DNA from: Flavobacterium commune
Lineage (GTDB): Bacteria > Bacteroidota > Bacteroidia > Flavobacteriales > Flavobacteriaceae
DNA: 64,000 nt
Assembly: GCF_001857965.1 (NCBI RefSeq)
Contig: NZ_CP017774.1
Location: 3,038,001 to 3,102,000 of the forward strand
Direction: 5' to 3'
Below, piece after piece: positions 34,406-43,012 of the stretch (within the stretch, counting starts at the first letter, position 1; every line of letters begins with the position of its first letter). The notes below the pieces were generated by a model. It was given only the letters and a program-made list of their open reading frames with translations, did no database searches and was not told the DNA's origin. A program made the translations under genes and the position numbers.

Positions 34406-34951
34406 ATGGAAAAAGAAATGAAAATGGAATTGGCAACTTTTGCAGGTGGTTGTTTCTGGTGTACCGAAGCTGTTTTTTTAGAATTAAAAGGGGTAGAGGC
34501 TGTCGTTTCGGGCTATATTGCAGGTAAAACGGTAAATCCCACATACAAGGAAATTTGTCAGGGAGATACAGGACATGCCGAGGCAATTGAGATTAGTTTT
34601 GATGCTAATGCGATTTCGTTTGGAGAATTATTAGAATTGTTTTTTGCTACACACGATCCTACCACTTTAAACCGTCAGGGAAATGATGTGGGAACGCAAT
34701 ACCGCAGCGAAATTTTTTATCATAACGAAGAGCAAAAAGAAATTGCAGAAGATTTTATTCGGTTTTTGACTCAGGAAGCTGTTTTTGAAAAACCAATAGT
34801 TACTAAAGTTTCAGCTGCGACCATTTTTTATCCTGCCGAAGACTATCATCAAAATTATTACAATCAAAATAAAACTCAGGGATATTGTGCTTTTGTAATT
34901 ACACCAAAAATAGAGAAAGTGAGGAAATATTTTGCTGAGAAGTTAAAATAA
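34406..34951 (+). CDS. msrA: Peptide-methionine (S)-S-oxide reductase MsrA
   Basis: The 181-residue enzyme repairs oxidised methionine (S-sulfoxide) in proteins using a catalytic Cys. The GGCFWCTEAVF motif holds the nucleophile and is diagnostic. VVSGYIAGKTVNPTYKEICQGDTGHAEAIEI and GTQYRSEIFYHN are also family-conserved. No export signal is present, so it is cytoplasmic. The first ATG is used; an internal ATG at codon 7 (MELATFAGG) is an alternative. A strong bidirectional terminator separates it from the convergent yebC gene. Confidence 0.97.
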   Translation: MEKEMKMELATFAGGCFWCTEAVFLELKGVEAVVSGYIAGKTVNPTYKEICQGDTGHAEAIEISFDANAISFGELLELFFATHDPTTLNRQGNDVGTQYRSEIFYHNEEQKEIAEDFIRFLTQEAVFEKPIVTKVSAATIFYPAEDYHQNYYNQNKTQGYCAFVITPKIEKVRKYFAEKLK

Positions 34952-34973
34952 GTAACTTCGTAAATTCCTAAAT

Positions 34974-35012
34974 AAAAAAGAGAGTTTAACGTAATGCTAA
35001 ACTCTCTTTTTT
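34974..35012. terminator. Bidirectional terminator between msrA and yebC
   Basis: AAAAAAGAGAGTTTA and TAAACTCTCTTTTTT form a perfect 15-base stem around a nine-base loop, with A- and T-runs on the two sides. Confidence 0.9.
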
Positions 35013-35030
35013 TTATGAATAGTTGAAGAA

Positions 35031-35753
35031 TTAAGCTTCTTCCTGTTCTTCCATTGTGTGATAAACGTTCATTACGTCATCATCTTCTTCAATTTTCTCG
35101 ATTAGTTTTTCCACATCGGCAACCTGAGCAGGAGTCAGCTGTTTTGTGATTTGAGGAATTCTTTCGAAACCGGAAGAAAGGATTTCGATATTTCTGCTTT
35201 CTAATTCTTTCTGGATAGTTCCAAAACTGTTGAAAGGCGCATAGATTAAGATTCCGTCTTCGTCTTCGAAAACTTCTTCGGCACCAAAATCAATCAATTC
35301 TAATTCTAATTCTTCAGCATCTAAACCTTCTTTTGGAATACGGAAGTTGCAAGTGTGATCAAACATGAATTCTACTGAACCCTGAGTTCCTAAAGTTCCG
35401 TTGCATTTGTTGAAATAACTACGAATATTAGCTACCGTTCTGTTGTTATTATCAGAAGCAGTTTCAATCAGGATGGCAATTCCGTGAGGAGCATATCCTT
35501 CGAATAAAATTTCTTTATAGTTGGCAGTATCTTTGTTCGTTGCATTTTTAATGGCGCGCTCTACGTTGTCTTTAGGCATATTAGCTGCCTTTGCATTTTG
35601 CATTACCGCCCTCAATCTGGAGTTAGCGTCAGGATTTGGTCCGCCTTCTTTTACGGCCATAACAATATCCTTTCCAATTCTGGTGAATGTTTTGGCCATT
35701 GCAGCCCAACGTTTCATTTTTCTTCCTTTTCTAAATTCGAATGCTCTTCCCAT
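35031..35753 (-). CDS. YebC/PmpR family protein
   Basis: The 240-residue protein begins MGRAFEFRKGRKMKRWAAMAKTFTRIGKDI. It contains GPNPDANSRLRAVMQNAKAANMPKDNVERAIK and EILFEGYAPHGIAILIE, the conserved YebC core. Members are known as transcription regulators or, more recently, as factors easing ribosome stalling. The C-terminus is very acidic (EKIEEDDDVMNVYHTMEEQEEA). A -7-like box lies 22-30 bases upstream. It is a single gene between two hairpin regions. Confidence 0.94.
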   Translation of the reverse strand: MGRAFEFRKGRKMKRWAAMAKTFTRIGKDIVMAVKEGGPNPDANSRLRAVMQNAKAANMPKDNVERAIKNATNKDTANYKEILFEGYAPHGIAILIETASDNNNRTVANIRSYFNKCNGTLGTQGSVEFMFDHTCNFRIPKEGLDAEELELELIDFGAEEVFEDEDGILIYAPFNSFGTIQKELESRNIEILSSGFERIPQITKQLTPAQVADVEKLIEKIEEDDDVMNVYHTMEEQEEA

Positions 35754-35775
35754 TTCTGATTATTTTTTAACGATG

Positions 35776-35783
35776 CAAAAATA
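35776..35783 (-). promoter_or_regulatory. Putative -7 promoter box of yebC
   Basis: On the minus strand the bases read TATTTTTG, a match to TAnnTTTG, 23 bases before the ATG. Confidence 0.4.
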
Positions 35784-35812
35784 TAAATATTTTGTTTTTT
35801 TTAAGTTTTATA

Positions 35813-35868
35813 CCGTTGTATATTTCATTTGGACCAATAAAAATTGGTCCAAATGAAATATACAACGG
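35813..35868. repeat. Perfect 26-base inverted repeat with four-base loop
   Basis: Arms 35813-35838 and 35843-35868 are exact complements, leaving a loop of four A. The stem holds no GC-rich core and no T-run follows on the minus strand, unlike an ordinary terminator. It sits between gcvT and yebC, which are both on the minus strand. Confidence 0.85.
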
Positions 35869-35912
35869 CATTATACCACAACGATTGGACTGTATTGTAT
35901 TTATGTTTGGTA

Positions 35913-36995
35913 TTAGTTTTTATAAAATGGCATTTTTACCACTTTGGCAGGAACATCTTTTTTTCTGATTCGAATAAAGATTTCGCTGTCAACTGCGCTA
36001 TTGTCGATGGTTACATATCCCATTCCGATTCCTTTATTTAATGAAGGAGACATCGTTCCTGAAGTTACTATTCCGATTGGATTTCCCGATTGGTCAACAA
36101 TTTCGTAATCGTGTCTTGGCACGGCACGTTCCTGCATTTCAAAACCGATTAGTTTTTTAGTTACTCCAGCTTCTTTTTGTTTTTTTAAATTATCCGAATT
36201 GGTGAATTCCTTGTTGAATTTTGTAATCCAACCTAATCCTGCTTCTATTGGCGATGTAGTATCGTTGATATCATTTCCGTAAAGACAGAATCCCATTTCA
36301 AGGCGTAAAGTATCGCGGGCAGCTAAACCAATTGGTTGAATTCCAAAAGCAGCTCCGGCTTCGAAAACTTTATTCCAAATTTGTTCTACTTCCTCATTTT
36401 TACAATAAATTTCAAAACCTCCGGCACCGGTATATCCCGTAGCCGAAATAATTACATTTTCGATTTCGGCAAAATCACCAACTTCAAAATGATAGTATTT
36501 TATCGAAGATAAATCTACTGATGTCAAAGATTGTAAAGCTTCAATTGCTTTTGGTCCCTGGATTGCCAATAGAGAATAGTCGTCAGAAAGATTTTTCATT
36601 TCAACGCCTAAATCATTGTGAGCCGAAATCCAATCCCAGTCCTTATAAATATTTGATGCGTTAACCACTAATAAATACTGCTCGTCTTTGATTTTATAAA
36701 CCAGTAAATCATCAACGATTCCTCCCTCATTATTTGGTAAACAAGAATATTGAACTCTTCCGTCAGTTAATGTAGCAGCATCATTAGAAGTTACTTTTTG
36801 AATCAAGGCTAAAGCATTTGGTCCCGAAAGTAAAAACTCTCCCATGTGAGACACATCAAAAACACCAACAGCGGTACGAACTGTTTCATGTTCAGCGTTT
36901 ATTCCTTCATAAGTTATAGGCATATTGTATCCGGCAAATGGTAGCATTTTTGCTCCCAAGGCTTCGTGTATGTGCGTTAGCGCAGTATTTTTCAT
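35913..36995 (-). CDS. gcvT: Aminomethyltransferase, glycine cleavage system T protein
   Basis: The 360-residue enzyme releases ammonia and passes the methylene group from the H-protein-bound intermediate to tetrahydrofolate. [29 protein letters not shown] is the conserved N-terminal core, and [15 protein letters not shown] and [21 protein letters not shown] are folate-site segments. The C-terminal barrel holds [16 protein letters not shown]. Length is normal and no other gcv gene is nearby. The gene is divergent from nnrD. Downstream of it lies the 26-base inverted repeat that may mark the end of its transcript. Confidence 0.97.
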   Translation of the reverse strand: MKNTALTHIHEALGAKMLPFAGYNMPITYEGINAEHETVRTAVGVFDVSHMGEFLLSGPNALALIQKVTSNDAATLTDGRVQYSCLPNNEGGIVDDLLVYKIKDEQYLLVVNASNIYKDWDWISAHNDLGVEMKNLSDDYSLLAIQGPKAIEALQSLTSVDLSSIKYYHFEVGDFAEIENVIISATGYTGAGGFEIYCKNEEVEQIWNKVFEAGAAFGIQPIGLAARDTLRLEMGFCLYGNDINDTTSPIEAGLGWITKFNKEFTNSDNLKKQKEAGVTKKLIGFEMQERAVPRHDYEIVDQSGNPIGIVTSGTMSPSLNKGIGMGYVTIDNSAVDSEIFIRIRKKDVPAKVVKMPFYKN

Positions 36996-37168
36996 TATGA
37001 TTTTTGTGTAAATTTTGATGGTGCTAATTTATTGCTTTTATTTTGAGTAGCAAAGGCGTGAGAGTCAAAGTTTATCGGGAATAAATGCCAATGAAAAATA
37101 CTTTAGAAATTCATTTTATTCGCCGAAATACCACTAAATTAGAGGAATATATTCAAAAAACAGCTATC

Positions 37169-38014
37169 ATGATACCTTCTATTCCTATTGATAAGAACGA
37201 AATGCTAAAGTATTATAAGCCAATAGCTATAGATACGCACAAAGGGATTCAGGGACATGCGTTGATTATTGGGGGGAGCTATGGTAAAATAGGTGCAGTG
37301 TGTTTATCATCGAAAGCAGCTCTGAAAGCGGGCTGTGGATTAGTAACTGCTTTTGTACCTCGCTGTGGTTATGAAATAGTTCAAATTGCCATTCCCGAAG
37401 TGATGGTTTTGACTGATGTGAAGAAAAAATGTATCTCCAATATCAGTTTTGATATTCAGCCCGATGCTATCGGAATTGGCCCGGGAATAGGGCAGGACGA
37501 ACTGACTCAAAAGACTTTTTTGAAATTTCTAAAAAACAATAAAGCCCCTTTAGTTATTGATGCCGATGCTTTGAATATTTTATCTAAAAACAAAGCTTGG
37601 TTTCTGCTTTTGCCATCCAGAAGCATACTAACTCCTCATCCCAAAGAATTGGAACGATTGATTGGAGAATGGAATTCGGAAGAAGAGAAATTTGAAAAAA
37701 CCATTTCTTTTTCGATGCAATATCATGTAGTAGTTGTAATGAAAGGCGCACCAACACATATTATTGATGGTCAAACTATTTATAAAAATACAACCGGAAA
37801 TCCCGCCTTAGCAACTGCCGGAAGTGGCGATGTCTTGACAGGAATCATTACGAGTTTATTAGCACAAGGCTACGAACCGCTCCAAGCAGCTATTTTGGGA
37901 GTCTATTTACATGGATTAACGGCTGATATTGCTGTGCCTAAAACCGGATTTCAATCTTTCGTCGCTTCGGATATTATTGACCATCTTGGTGCAGCTTTTT
38001 TGAGTTTGGAGTAA
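37169..38014 (+). CDS. nnrD: ADP-dependent NAD(P)H-hydrate dehydratase domain protein
   Basis: The enzyme restores damaged NAD(P)H hydrates. The ribokinase-like fold begins [22 protein letters not shown] and includes IGPGIGQDE, the [11 protein letters not shown] segment, [11 protein letters not shown] and the signature [19 protein letters not shown]. Most bacteria fuse this domain behind the epimerase NnrE; here the epimerase domain is absent, so this is a stand-alone NnrD. The frame opens at ATG 37085, but the extra 28 residues look unlike the family, so ATG 37169 ([12 protein letters not shown]) is preferred. The gene ends before a palindrome. Confidence 0.93.
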   Translation: MIPSIPIDKNEMLKYYKPIAIDTHKGIQGHALIIGGSYGKIGAVCLSSKAALKAGCGLVTAFVPRCGYEIVQIAIPEVMVLTDVKKKCISNISFDIQPDAIGIGPGIGQDELTQKTFLKFLKNNKAPLVIDADALNILSKNKAWFLLLPSRSILTPHPKELERLIGEWNSEEEKFEKTISFSMQYHVVVVMKGAPTHIIDGQTIYKNTTGNPALATAGSGDVLTGIITSLLAQGYEPLQAAILGVYLHGLTADIAVPKTGFQSFVASDIIDHLGAAFLSLE

Positions 38015-38027
38015 AAATGGTACACAG

Positions 38028-38049
38028 ACCTGTCTGCCGACAGGCAGGT
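38028..38049. repeat. Dispersed palindrome behind nnrD
   Basis: ACCTGTCTGCC and GACAGGCAGGT are complementary in nine of eleven positions, the core CTGTC/GACAG being perfect. This type of palindrome is widespread in Bacteroidota intergenic DNA. Confidence 0.6.
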
Positions 38050-38091
38050 TAAACGGATTTTAACTGATTACCACAGAAATAATTTAAAAAT

Positions 38092-38222
38092 GCTAACGTT
38101 TCGGGGCTTTGCGATGGTGGGGCAATCGAAGCACAAATCTTCAATTTTGCACAAAAGTTGAACCGAAGAACAACTTTTCAACTTTGCAGTTTCGCCCCAC
38201 TATTGTAAAACCCTTGTTAGCT
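38092..38222 (-). repeat. Long nested inverted-repeat structure (attC-like) at the cassette 3' end
   Basis: GCTAAC at 38092 and GTTAGC at 38217 bound 131 bases. The outer arms (38092-38123 and 38194-38222) match imperfectly, ending in GTGGGGC/GCCCCAC, and an inner AAAGTTGAA/TTCAACTTT repeat gives a second stem. The araC-type gene's last codons and stop lie inside, as in integron cassettes with attC sites. The end motifs depart from the RYYYAAC/GTTRRRY consensus, so this is a structural likeness only. Confidence 0.5.
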
Positions 38223-39026
38223 GTGGTTTTTTTCTATTTCTGAAGGATTTATTCCAAATTCAGCTTTGAAACTTCTTGAAAAATGTGAAAAATTTACGAA
38301 GCCAACATCGTCATAAATTTCATTGGGCTTTTTGCCTTGTTTTGATATTAAAAAGTGGGCTAAATCTAATCGCTTTTTGATAAGCCATTTGTTAGGGGTT
38401 TGATTGAAAATTTCTTGGAAATCTCTTTTAAATGTTGAAATACTCCTACCTGTGAGTTTTGCAAATTGCGCCAACGGAATATTGTGCATATAATTTTTGT
38501 TCATATACGCTTCCAAGTCAATTTTAAAATCGTCTTCAAAATTGAAAAGTAAATTTTGAATTGTGGTATACCGAAGCAAAAGTTCAATAATTTCAAAAGT
38601 TTTAATAGTCGCTAAATTATTGGTGAGTGCCTCTTGATTTTCAAAATAAGGAAGCATAGAATTGAAAAACCCTTTTAAAAATGGGTCGGGTTGAAATATA
38701 AAATTAGGTTTTCCTAAATAATTTCCTTTTGGTAAAATATGGTGTTCTTTTGAATAATTATACAACGTTTCTTTGGGTAAAAAAATGCTGATACTCATAA
38801 AGGGTTTATTGTCTTGAGGGATTTTTTGGGTTTTTACTAATTGATTTTTTGATACAAAACCAATATCGCCTTTGTTATACTGAAAGGTTTCTATGCCGTC
38901 GTTAATTATCATTTTTCCGTTTAGAACGCAGACCAAAGCGTGGTCTTGAACAAAAGGATCAAAATTTTTTTTCTCTTGCGATGTGCAAGAAAACAAAATA
39001 TTAATTCGGATTCTATCTTCAATCAT
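38217..39026 (-). CDS. AraC-family transcription regulator
   Basis: The 269-residue protein has an N-terminal cupin-like sensing region (about 1-150) and a C-terminal AraC double HTH (about 168-265). The HTH includes IPLAQFAKLTGRSISTFKRDFQEIF, NKWLIKKRLDLAHFLIS and VGFVNFSHFSRSFKAEFGINPSEIEK, the full signature. It is the last gene of a three-gene cassette with a membrane protein and an SDR enzyme and probably regulates them or a target oxidoreductase pathway. Its final codons run into the attC-like structure. Confidence 0.92.
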   Translation of the reverse strand: MIEDRIRINILFSCTSQEKKNFDPFVQDHALVCVLNGKMIINDGIETFQYNKGDIGFVSKNQLVKTQKIPQDNKPFMSISIFLPKETLYNYSKEHHILPKGNYLGKPNFIFQPDPFLKGFFNSMLPYFENQEALTNNLATIKTFEIIELLLRYTTIQNLLFNFEDDFKIDLEAYMNKNYMHNIPLAQFAKLTGRSISTFKRDFQEIFNQTPNKWLIKKRLDLAHFLISKQGKKPNEIYDDVGFVNFSHFSRSFKAEFGINPSEIEKNHS

Positions 39027-39036
39027 TATTTCAGAA

Positions 39037-39525
39037 TTATGATTTTAATTGTTCGTAATAAATTGTCGCTCTTTCTTTTGAAAAATAATCGATTACAGCA
39101 AAAGCCATCCCAAATAAGATTAATGAAATGGCGATTGCTTTTAAATGGACATTTTGTGTAAGATAAAGCAGGGCAATGGCTATGAGAAAACAAGCCAAAC
39201 TAATAGCGATAGACATTGGGTATAAATATTGAAAATCATCTACACGTTTAATTTCGGCATTTATAAATTCTTTTGGGTTTTGCTCATATTTTTTCGCAAT
39301 TTCTTGCTTTTGTTTTCCGTTGGAACGAATCATATTTGCACCTGTTATAGAAAAAAATATACCTATAACCAACATTGGAATCAGCAATGCTTTTGCGGTT
39401 GGCGTATTCCCTAAAAAGTAAAATAGTAAAGCCGTTAAGATTAAGAAAAATCCAAATCCGAGGATAAATTTTCCCTCAAATATTTCTCCGTTATACCAAT
39501 TTATAGTGTTTTGCATTATATCCAT
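39037..39525 (-). CDS. Small membrane protein with four helices
   Basis: The 162-residue protein has no recognised family. Four hydrophobic helices are visible (about 19-40, 46-66, 100-120 and 130-150) with a charged cytoplasmic-type loop (NGKQKQEIAKKYEQNPKEFINAEIKRVDDF) between helices two and three. It starts MDIMQNTINWYNGEIFEGKF; an internal ATG four codons later is a possible start. It lies ten bases ahead of the AraC gene and 70 bases after the SDR gene, with a hairpin between it and the SDR gene. Confidence 0.75.
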   Translation of the reverse strand: MDIMQNTINWYNGEIFEGKFILGFGFFLILTALLFYFLGNTPTAKALLIPMLVIGIFFSITGANMIRSNGKQKQEIAKKYEQNPKEFINAEIKRVDDFQYLYPMSIAISLACFLIAIALLYLTQNVHLKAIAISLILFGMAFAVIDYFSKERATIYYEQLKS

Positions 39526-39550
39526 TTTTATTAATTTTTTAAATAGAAAA

Positions 39551-39572
39551 GGCTGTCTCTTTTTAGACAGCC
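39551..39572 (-). terminator. Hairpin after the SDR gene
   Basis: GGCTGTCT and AGACAGCC form an 8-base stem. On the minus strand it is followed by TTTTCTATTT, a weak U-tract, between the SDR gene and the membrane-protein gene, so it may only attenuate. Confidence 0.6.
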
Positions 39573-39596
39573 AATTTAGGGATTTATTTATTTTGA

Positions 39597-40343
39597 TTAT
39601 TTTGCATTATAGCCACCGTCAATACTCAATACAGTTCCCGTCATAAAAGGATTTTCGTCTGAAGCCAAAAAGAAAATTCCTTTTGCAATATCTTCTACTT
39701 CACCTAAACGTTTCATTGGGTGCAATGCTTCAATTCCCGAAACATCATAAGTTCCCGAAGCAATTGCATTTTTCAAAATATCGGTTTTAATTGCTCCTGG
39801 TGCAACTGCATTTATACGAATATTTTTGGTAGCATAATCCAATGCACCACCTTTGGTTAAACCAACAACGGCGTGTTTTGAAGCGTTGTATTGAGCCGTG
39901 CTTACCAATCCATTCAAACCTGCTATGGAAGCAAGGTTTACGATAGTTCCGCCACCTGTTTTCAACATTGTATTAATGGCGTGTTTCATTCCGTAATAAA
40001 CACCCATTACATTAGTTTCCAGCATTTGTTTCAGTTCGTCCGATTCTGTATCAGCCAATAAAGCATTCCCTAAAGAAACTCCTGAATTGTTTACGATAGA
40101 ATCTAATTTTCCAAATTTTTCAACCGTTTTGTCAATTACGTTTTTAACTTGTTCTTCACGCGTTACATCTAAAGGAAAGAAAGTTACCTCTGCACCTTCT
40201 TTTTTAAATTCTTCCAAAACTTCCGTTTCTTTGTTCGCATTTCTACTTGTAATAACAACATTGTATCCATTTTTTGCAAAATGTAGAGCTGTTGCTTTGC
40301 CAATACCTGTTGTTCCACCTGTGATAATTACTGTCTTTGCCAT
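39597..40343 (-). CDS. Short-chain dehydrogenase/reductase
   Basis: The 248-residue classical SDR shows the TGGTTGIGKA cofactor motif, NNSGVS (usually NNAG), a catalytic Ser in VNLASIAG, and YNASK (Y and K of the active site). The PGAIKTDI and MTGTVLSIDGGY ends are family-typical. It is an NAD(P)-dependent oxidoreductase of unknown substrate, close to glucose or 3-oxoacyl-ACP dehydrogenase types. It is the first gene of the three-gene cassette. Confidence 0.92.
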   Translation of the reverse strand: MAKTVIITGGTTGIGKATALHFAKNGYNVVITSRNANKETEVLEEFKKEGAEVTFFPLDVTREEQVKNVIDKTVEKFGKLDSIVNNSGVSLGNALLADTESDELKQMLETNVMGVYYGMKHAINTMLKTGGGTIVNLASIAGLNGLVSTAQYNASKHAVVGLTKGGALDYATKNIRINAVAPGAIKTDILKNAIASGTYDVSGIEALHPMKRLGEVEDIAKGIFFLASDENPFMTGTVLSIDGGYNAK

Positions 40344-40459
40344 TTTATTCTATTTTAAAATTATTTAACAAAATTAAAACAGCTTCAATGATATTGTTTT
40401 TCTGTAAAGTTCAAATTGTTTTTCTGTGAGGTTTGGAACAGTGTTTCGGTAAAATCACA

Positions 40460-40535
40460 GCTAACTTGTATATAACTACTGACGTTGTCAGACTTATACA
40501 CCCGTATTTGGGTAGCTTTGTCTGATAAACGTCAG
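40460..40535. repeat. Inverted-repeat structure at the upstream cassette boundary
   Basis: CTGACGTTGTCAGAC (40479-40493) pairs with GTCTGATAAACGTCAG (40520-40535), with a smaller ACCC/GGGT pairing inside. GCTAAC at 40460-40465, preceded by CACA, repeats the motif found at the other cassette boundary in inverted orientation. It is of the size and shape of an attC/recombination hairpin; unproven. Confidence 0.45.
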
Positions 40536-40873
40536 CGTTTATTCTTTTTTCAAATATAGAAAATAATACTTACAAAGTGGGATTTTAATTTTGTTGCTTA
40601 TTTATGCTGTTTTTACGTTAAGTCCAGTAAAATATGGCGTCCGAAGCAAAAATAATGCCCTCCCCCGAGCTCCGAACAGCCTTTTATAAGCTTCGGACAG
40701 CCTGATACGGTCTTTCGTGTCCTAAGTACAAGCTTCCTTTTGATTGTAATAGTGGATTTGAACAGAACTTTACGTTTGCAATTATGTCTTTTGGCGAAGA
40801 CCAATAGTTATTAGTCGAATTTTTAATTCTAGCCAATACTAAAGTTTTAATTTTATCCTATAATAATAAACCA
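40536..40873. other. Gene-free stretch between the SDR cassette and nagB
   Basis: Nothing recognised as coding. A perfect 9-base inverted repeat (GTCCGAAGC at 40639-40647, GCTTCGGAC at 40690-40698) and several CCGAAGC/CCGAAC copies occur in a locally more GC-rich patch, unlike the surrounding AT-rich DNA. The last 70 bases are AT-rich and should hold the nagB promoter, but no clear TAnnTTTG box was found. Confidence 0.4.
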
Positions 40874-42799
40874 ATGACTGTTAAAATGATAAAAGAAGGT
40901 ATAAGTTATAGAGAAGCCGGAAAGTTTGAAGAAACACGTTTTGAGAAAATTCACAATGTAATTTTTGATTCCTCTAAAGAAGCTTCCGTATTAGTAGCAC
41001 ATGAAATAGCCAACTTAATTCAGAGAAAAGAAGAATTAGGGGAACCTTGTATTTTGGGATTAGCAACAGGATCTTCGCCCATAAAAGTGTATGAGGAACT
41101 GGTTAGATTACACAAAGAAGAAGGTTTGAGTTTTGCCAATGTGGTTACTTTTAACTTAGATGAATATTATCCTATGGATAAAAATAATATTCAGAGTTAC
41201 CACCATTTTATGCATGAGCACCTTTTTAATCATGTAAACATTCTTCCGGAAAATATTAATATTCCCGACGGAAATGTAAACAGCGAAGAACTACAACAAT
41301 ATTGTATTGATTATGAAATGAAGATTAAATCTTATGGAGGATTGGATTTTCAGTTGCTAGGAATTGGTAGAACGGGACACATTGGATTTAATGAACCAGG
41401 TTCGCATATTAACTCAGGAACGCGAAGTATTACACTGGATCATTTAACCCGTGTTGATGCTGCTCCGGCATTTTTAGGGATTGATAATGTACCCAGGAAA
41501 GCCATTACTATGGGAATTGGTACAGTAAGAGCTGCTAAAAGAATAGTGCTTTTGGCTTGGGGAATCAGTAAGGCTGATATTTTAAAAAGTACTATTGAAG
41601 GAGAAGTTTCATCTCAGGTGCCGGCAACTTATTTGCAGGAGCATAGCAATACAACTTTTGTTTTAGACAGCGAAGCTTCATCTGAATTAACCAGAGTAAA
41701 AACACCATGGTTAGTTAAATCCTGCATTTGGACAGAAGAATTAAAATTAAAAGCTGTAGTATGGTTGAGCGAATTGACAACAAAACCAATTTTGAAATTA
41801 ACAGACAAAGATTATAATGACAACGGAATGTCAGGTTTATTAGCAGAAGAAGGAACGGCCTATAATTTGAATATTAAAATGTTCAACCAATTGCAGCATA
41901 CCATTACAGGCTGGCCGGGAGGAAAACCGGATGCCGATGATACCAATAGACCGGAACGTTCTAATCCTTCAAAAAAGAGAGTGATTATCTTTAGCCCACA
42001 TCCTGATGATGATGTGATTTCGATGGGAGGAACTTTTGACAGGCTGGTAGAACAGGGACATGAGGTACATATTGCTTATCAAACCTCAGGAAATATAGCT
42101 GTTTCTAATGAGGAAGCGTTGAAATTTGCCGAAGTTTCGACAGTTTTAAATTCATTATCAAGTGAATCAGATAGTATTATTAATTTTTTGAAAAATAAAG
42201 GAAAAAATGATATTGATTCGGTCGAAGTTCGAAAATTAAAAGGCTTAATCAGAAGAAGTGAATCTCTGGGAGCAACCCGATATTTAGGAGTTCCGGATGC
42301 TAATGTTCACTTTTTAGATTTACCTTTTTATGAAACCGGAACGGTAAAAAAAGGAAATCTTACAGATGCCGATATAAAAATCATGTGTGATCTTATTGAA
42401 GACATTAAGCCACATCAAATTTATGCAGCTGGGGATTTAGCCGATCCACACGGAACGCACAAAGTTTGTTTGGATAGTTTGTTTGAAGCTTTAAAACGAT
42501 TGAAACACCATAGTTATATGGATGATTGTTGGGTTTGGTTGTACCGTGGAGCCTGGCACGAATGGGAAACCTATCATATAGAAATGGCAGTACCTATGAG
42601 TCCGGATCAGGTGCTTAAAAAGCGTCATGCTATTTTTTACCACCAATCTCAAAAAGATGGTGTTATGTTTCAAGGGGATGACAGCAGAGAATTTTGGGTT
42701 CGTGCCGAAGACAGAAACAGAGCAACAGCAAAAAAATACAATGATTTAGGATTAGCGGAATATGCTGCTATTGAAGCGTTTAAGCGTTATCATTTTTAA
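40874..42799 (+). CDS. nagB: Glucosamine-6-phosphate deaminase fused to a PIG-L/LmbE deacetylase-like domain
   Basis: The 641-residue cytoplasmic protein has two domains. Residues about 25-290 are NagB, converting GlcN-6-P to fructose-6-P and ammonia (LGLATGSSPIKVYEEL, LDEYYPM, GIGRTGHIGFNEPG). Residues about 370-620 are a PIG-L/LmbE-type metal deacetylase with SPHPDDDVISMGG (HPDDD about 376-380) and DPHGTHK. The fusion is known in Bacteroidota. It implies that an acetylated amino-sugar phosphate could be deacetylated and deaminated by one protein; the substrate of the second domain is inferred. It sits directly before the N-glycan locus and would consume its GlcNAc. Confidence 0.93.
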   Translation: MTVKMIKEGISYREAGKFEETRFEKIHNVIFDSSKEASVLVAHEIANLIQRKEELGEPCILGLATGSSPIKVYEELVRLHKEEGLSFANVVTFNLDEYYPMDKNNIQSYHHFMHEHLFNHVNILPENINIPDGNVNSEELQQYCIDYEMKIKSYGGLDFQLLGIGRTGHIGFNEPGSHINSGTRSITLDHLTRVDAAPAFLGIDNVPRKAITMGIGTVRAAKRIVLLAWGISKADILKSTIEGEVSSQVPATYLQEHSNTTFVLDSEASSELTRVKTPWLVKSCIWTEELKLKAVVWLSELTTKPILKLTDKDYNDNGMSGLLAEEGTAYNLNIKMFNQLQHTITGWPGGKPDADDTNRPERSNPSKKRVIIFSPHPDDDVISMGGTFDRLVEQGHEVHIAYQTSGNIAVSNEEALKFAEVSTVLNSLSSESDSIINFLKNKGKNDIDSVEVRKLKGLIRRSESLGATRYLGVPDANVHFLDLPFYETGTVKKGNLTDADIKIMCDLIEDIKPHQIYAAGDLADPHGTHKVCLDSLFEALKRLKHHSYMDDCWVWLYRGAWHEWETYHIEMAVPMSPDQVLKKRHAIFYHQSQKDGVMFQGDDSREFWVRAEDRNRATAKKYNDLGLAEYAAIEAFKRYHF

Positions 42800-42866
42800 T
42801 ATAAAAGTTAAGTTGGTGAAAAGTGTAATTTAGTTTATTTTTGGTTATTTACTAAGTTACCAATAT

Positions 42867-42897
42867 AAAAATGCAATCTGAAAAGGTTGCATTTTTT
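42867..42897 (+). terminator. Terminator behind nagB
   Basis: AAAATGCAA and TTGCATTTTT form a stem around a short loop, followed by T residues on the plus strand, 68 bases after the nagB stop. Confidence 0.65.
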
Positions 42898-42910
42898 GTT
42901 TTTAATAGCC

Positions 42911-42988
42911 GTTGACTTTAGTCAACAGAGTTTAGGTTTTATGCTAAATTGGCTTTAGCCAAAGGTTATATTATTTGGTTAAAGCCAA
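42911..42988. repeat. Cluster of short palindromes
   Basis: GTTGACTTTAGTCAAC (42911-42926), TTGGCTTTAGCCAA (42949-42962) and the imperfect TTGGTTAAAGCCAA (42975-42988) are consecutive small hairpins. They resemble the REP-like intergenic repeats of Flavobacterium. Confidence 0.65.
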
Positions 42989-43012
42989 TAGATGGAATTT
43001 ATAAAATCGGTA

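Noticed and set aside
40613..40804. A 63-codon minus-strand frame between the SDR cassette and nagB
   Set aside because: No start context or family likeness, and it spans an inverted-repeat-rich patch; treated as non-coding.
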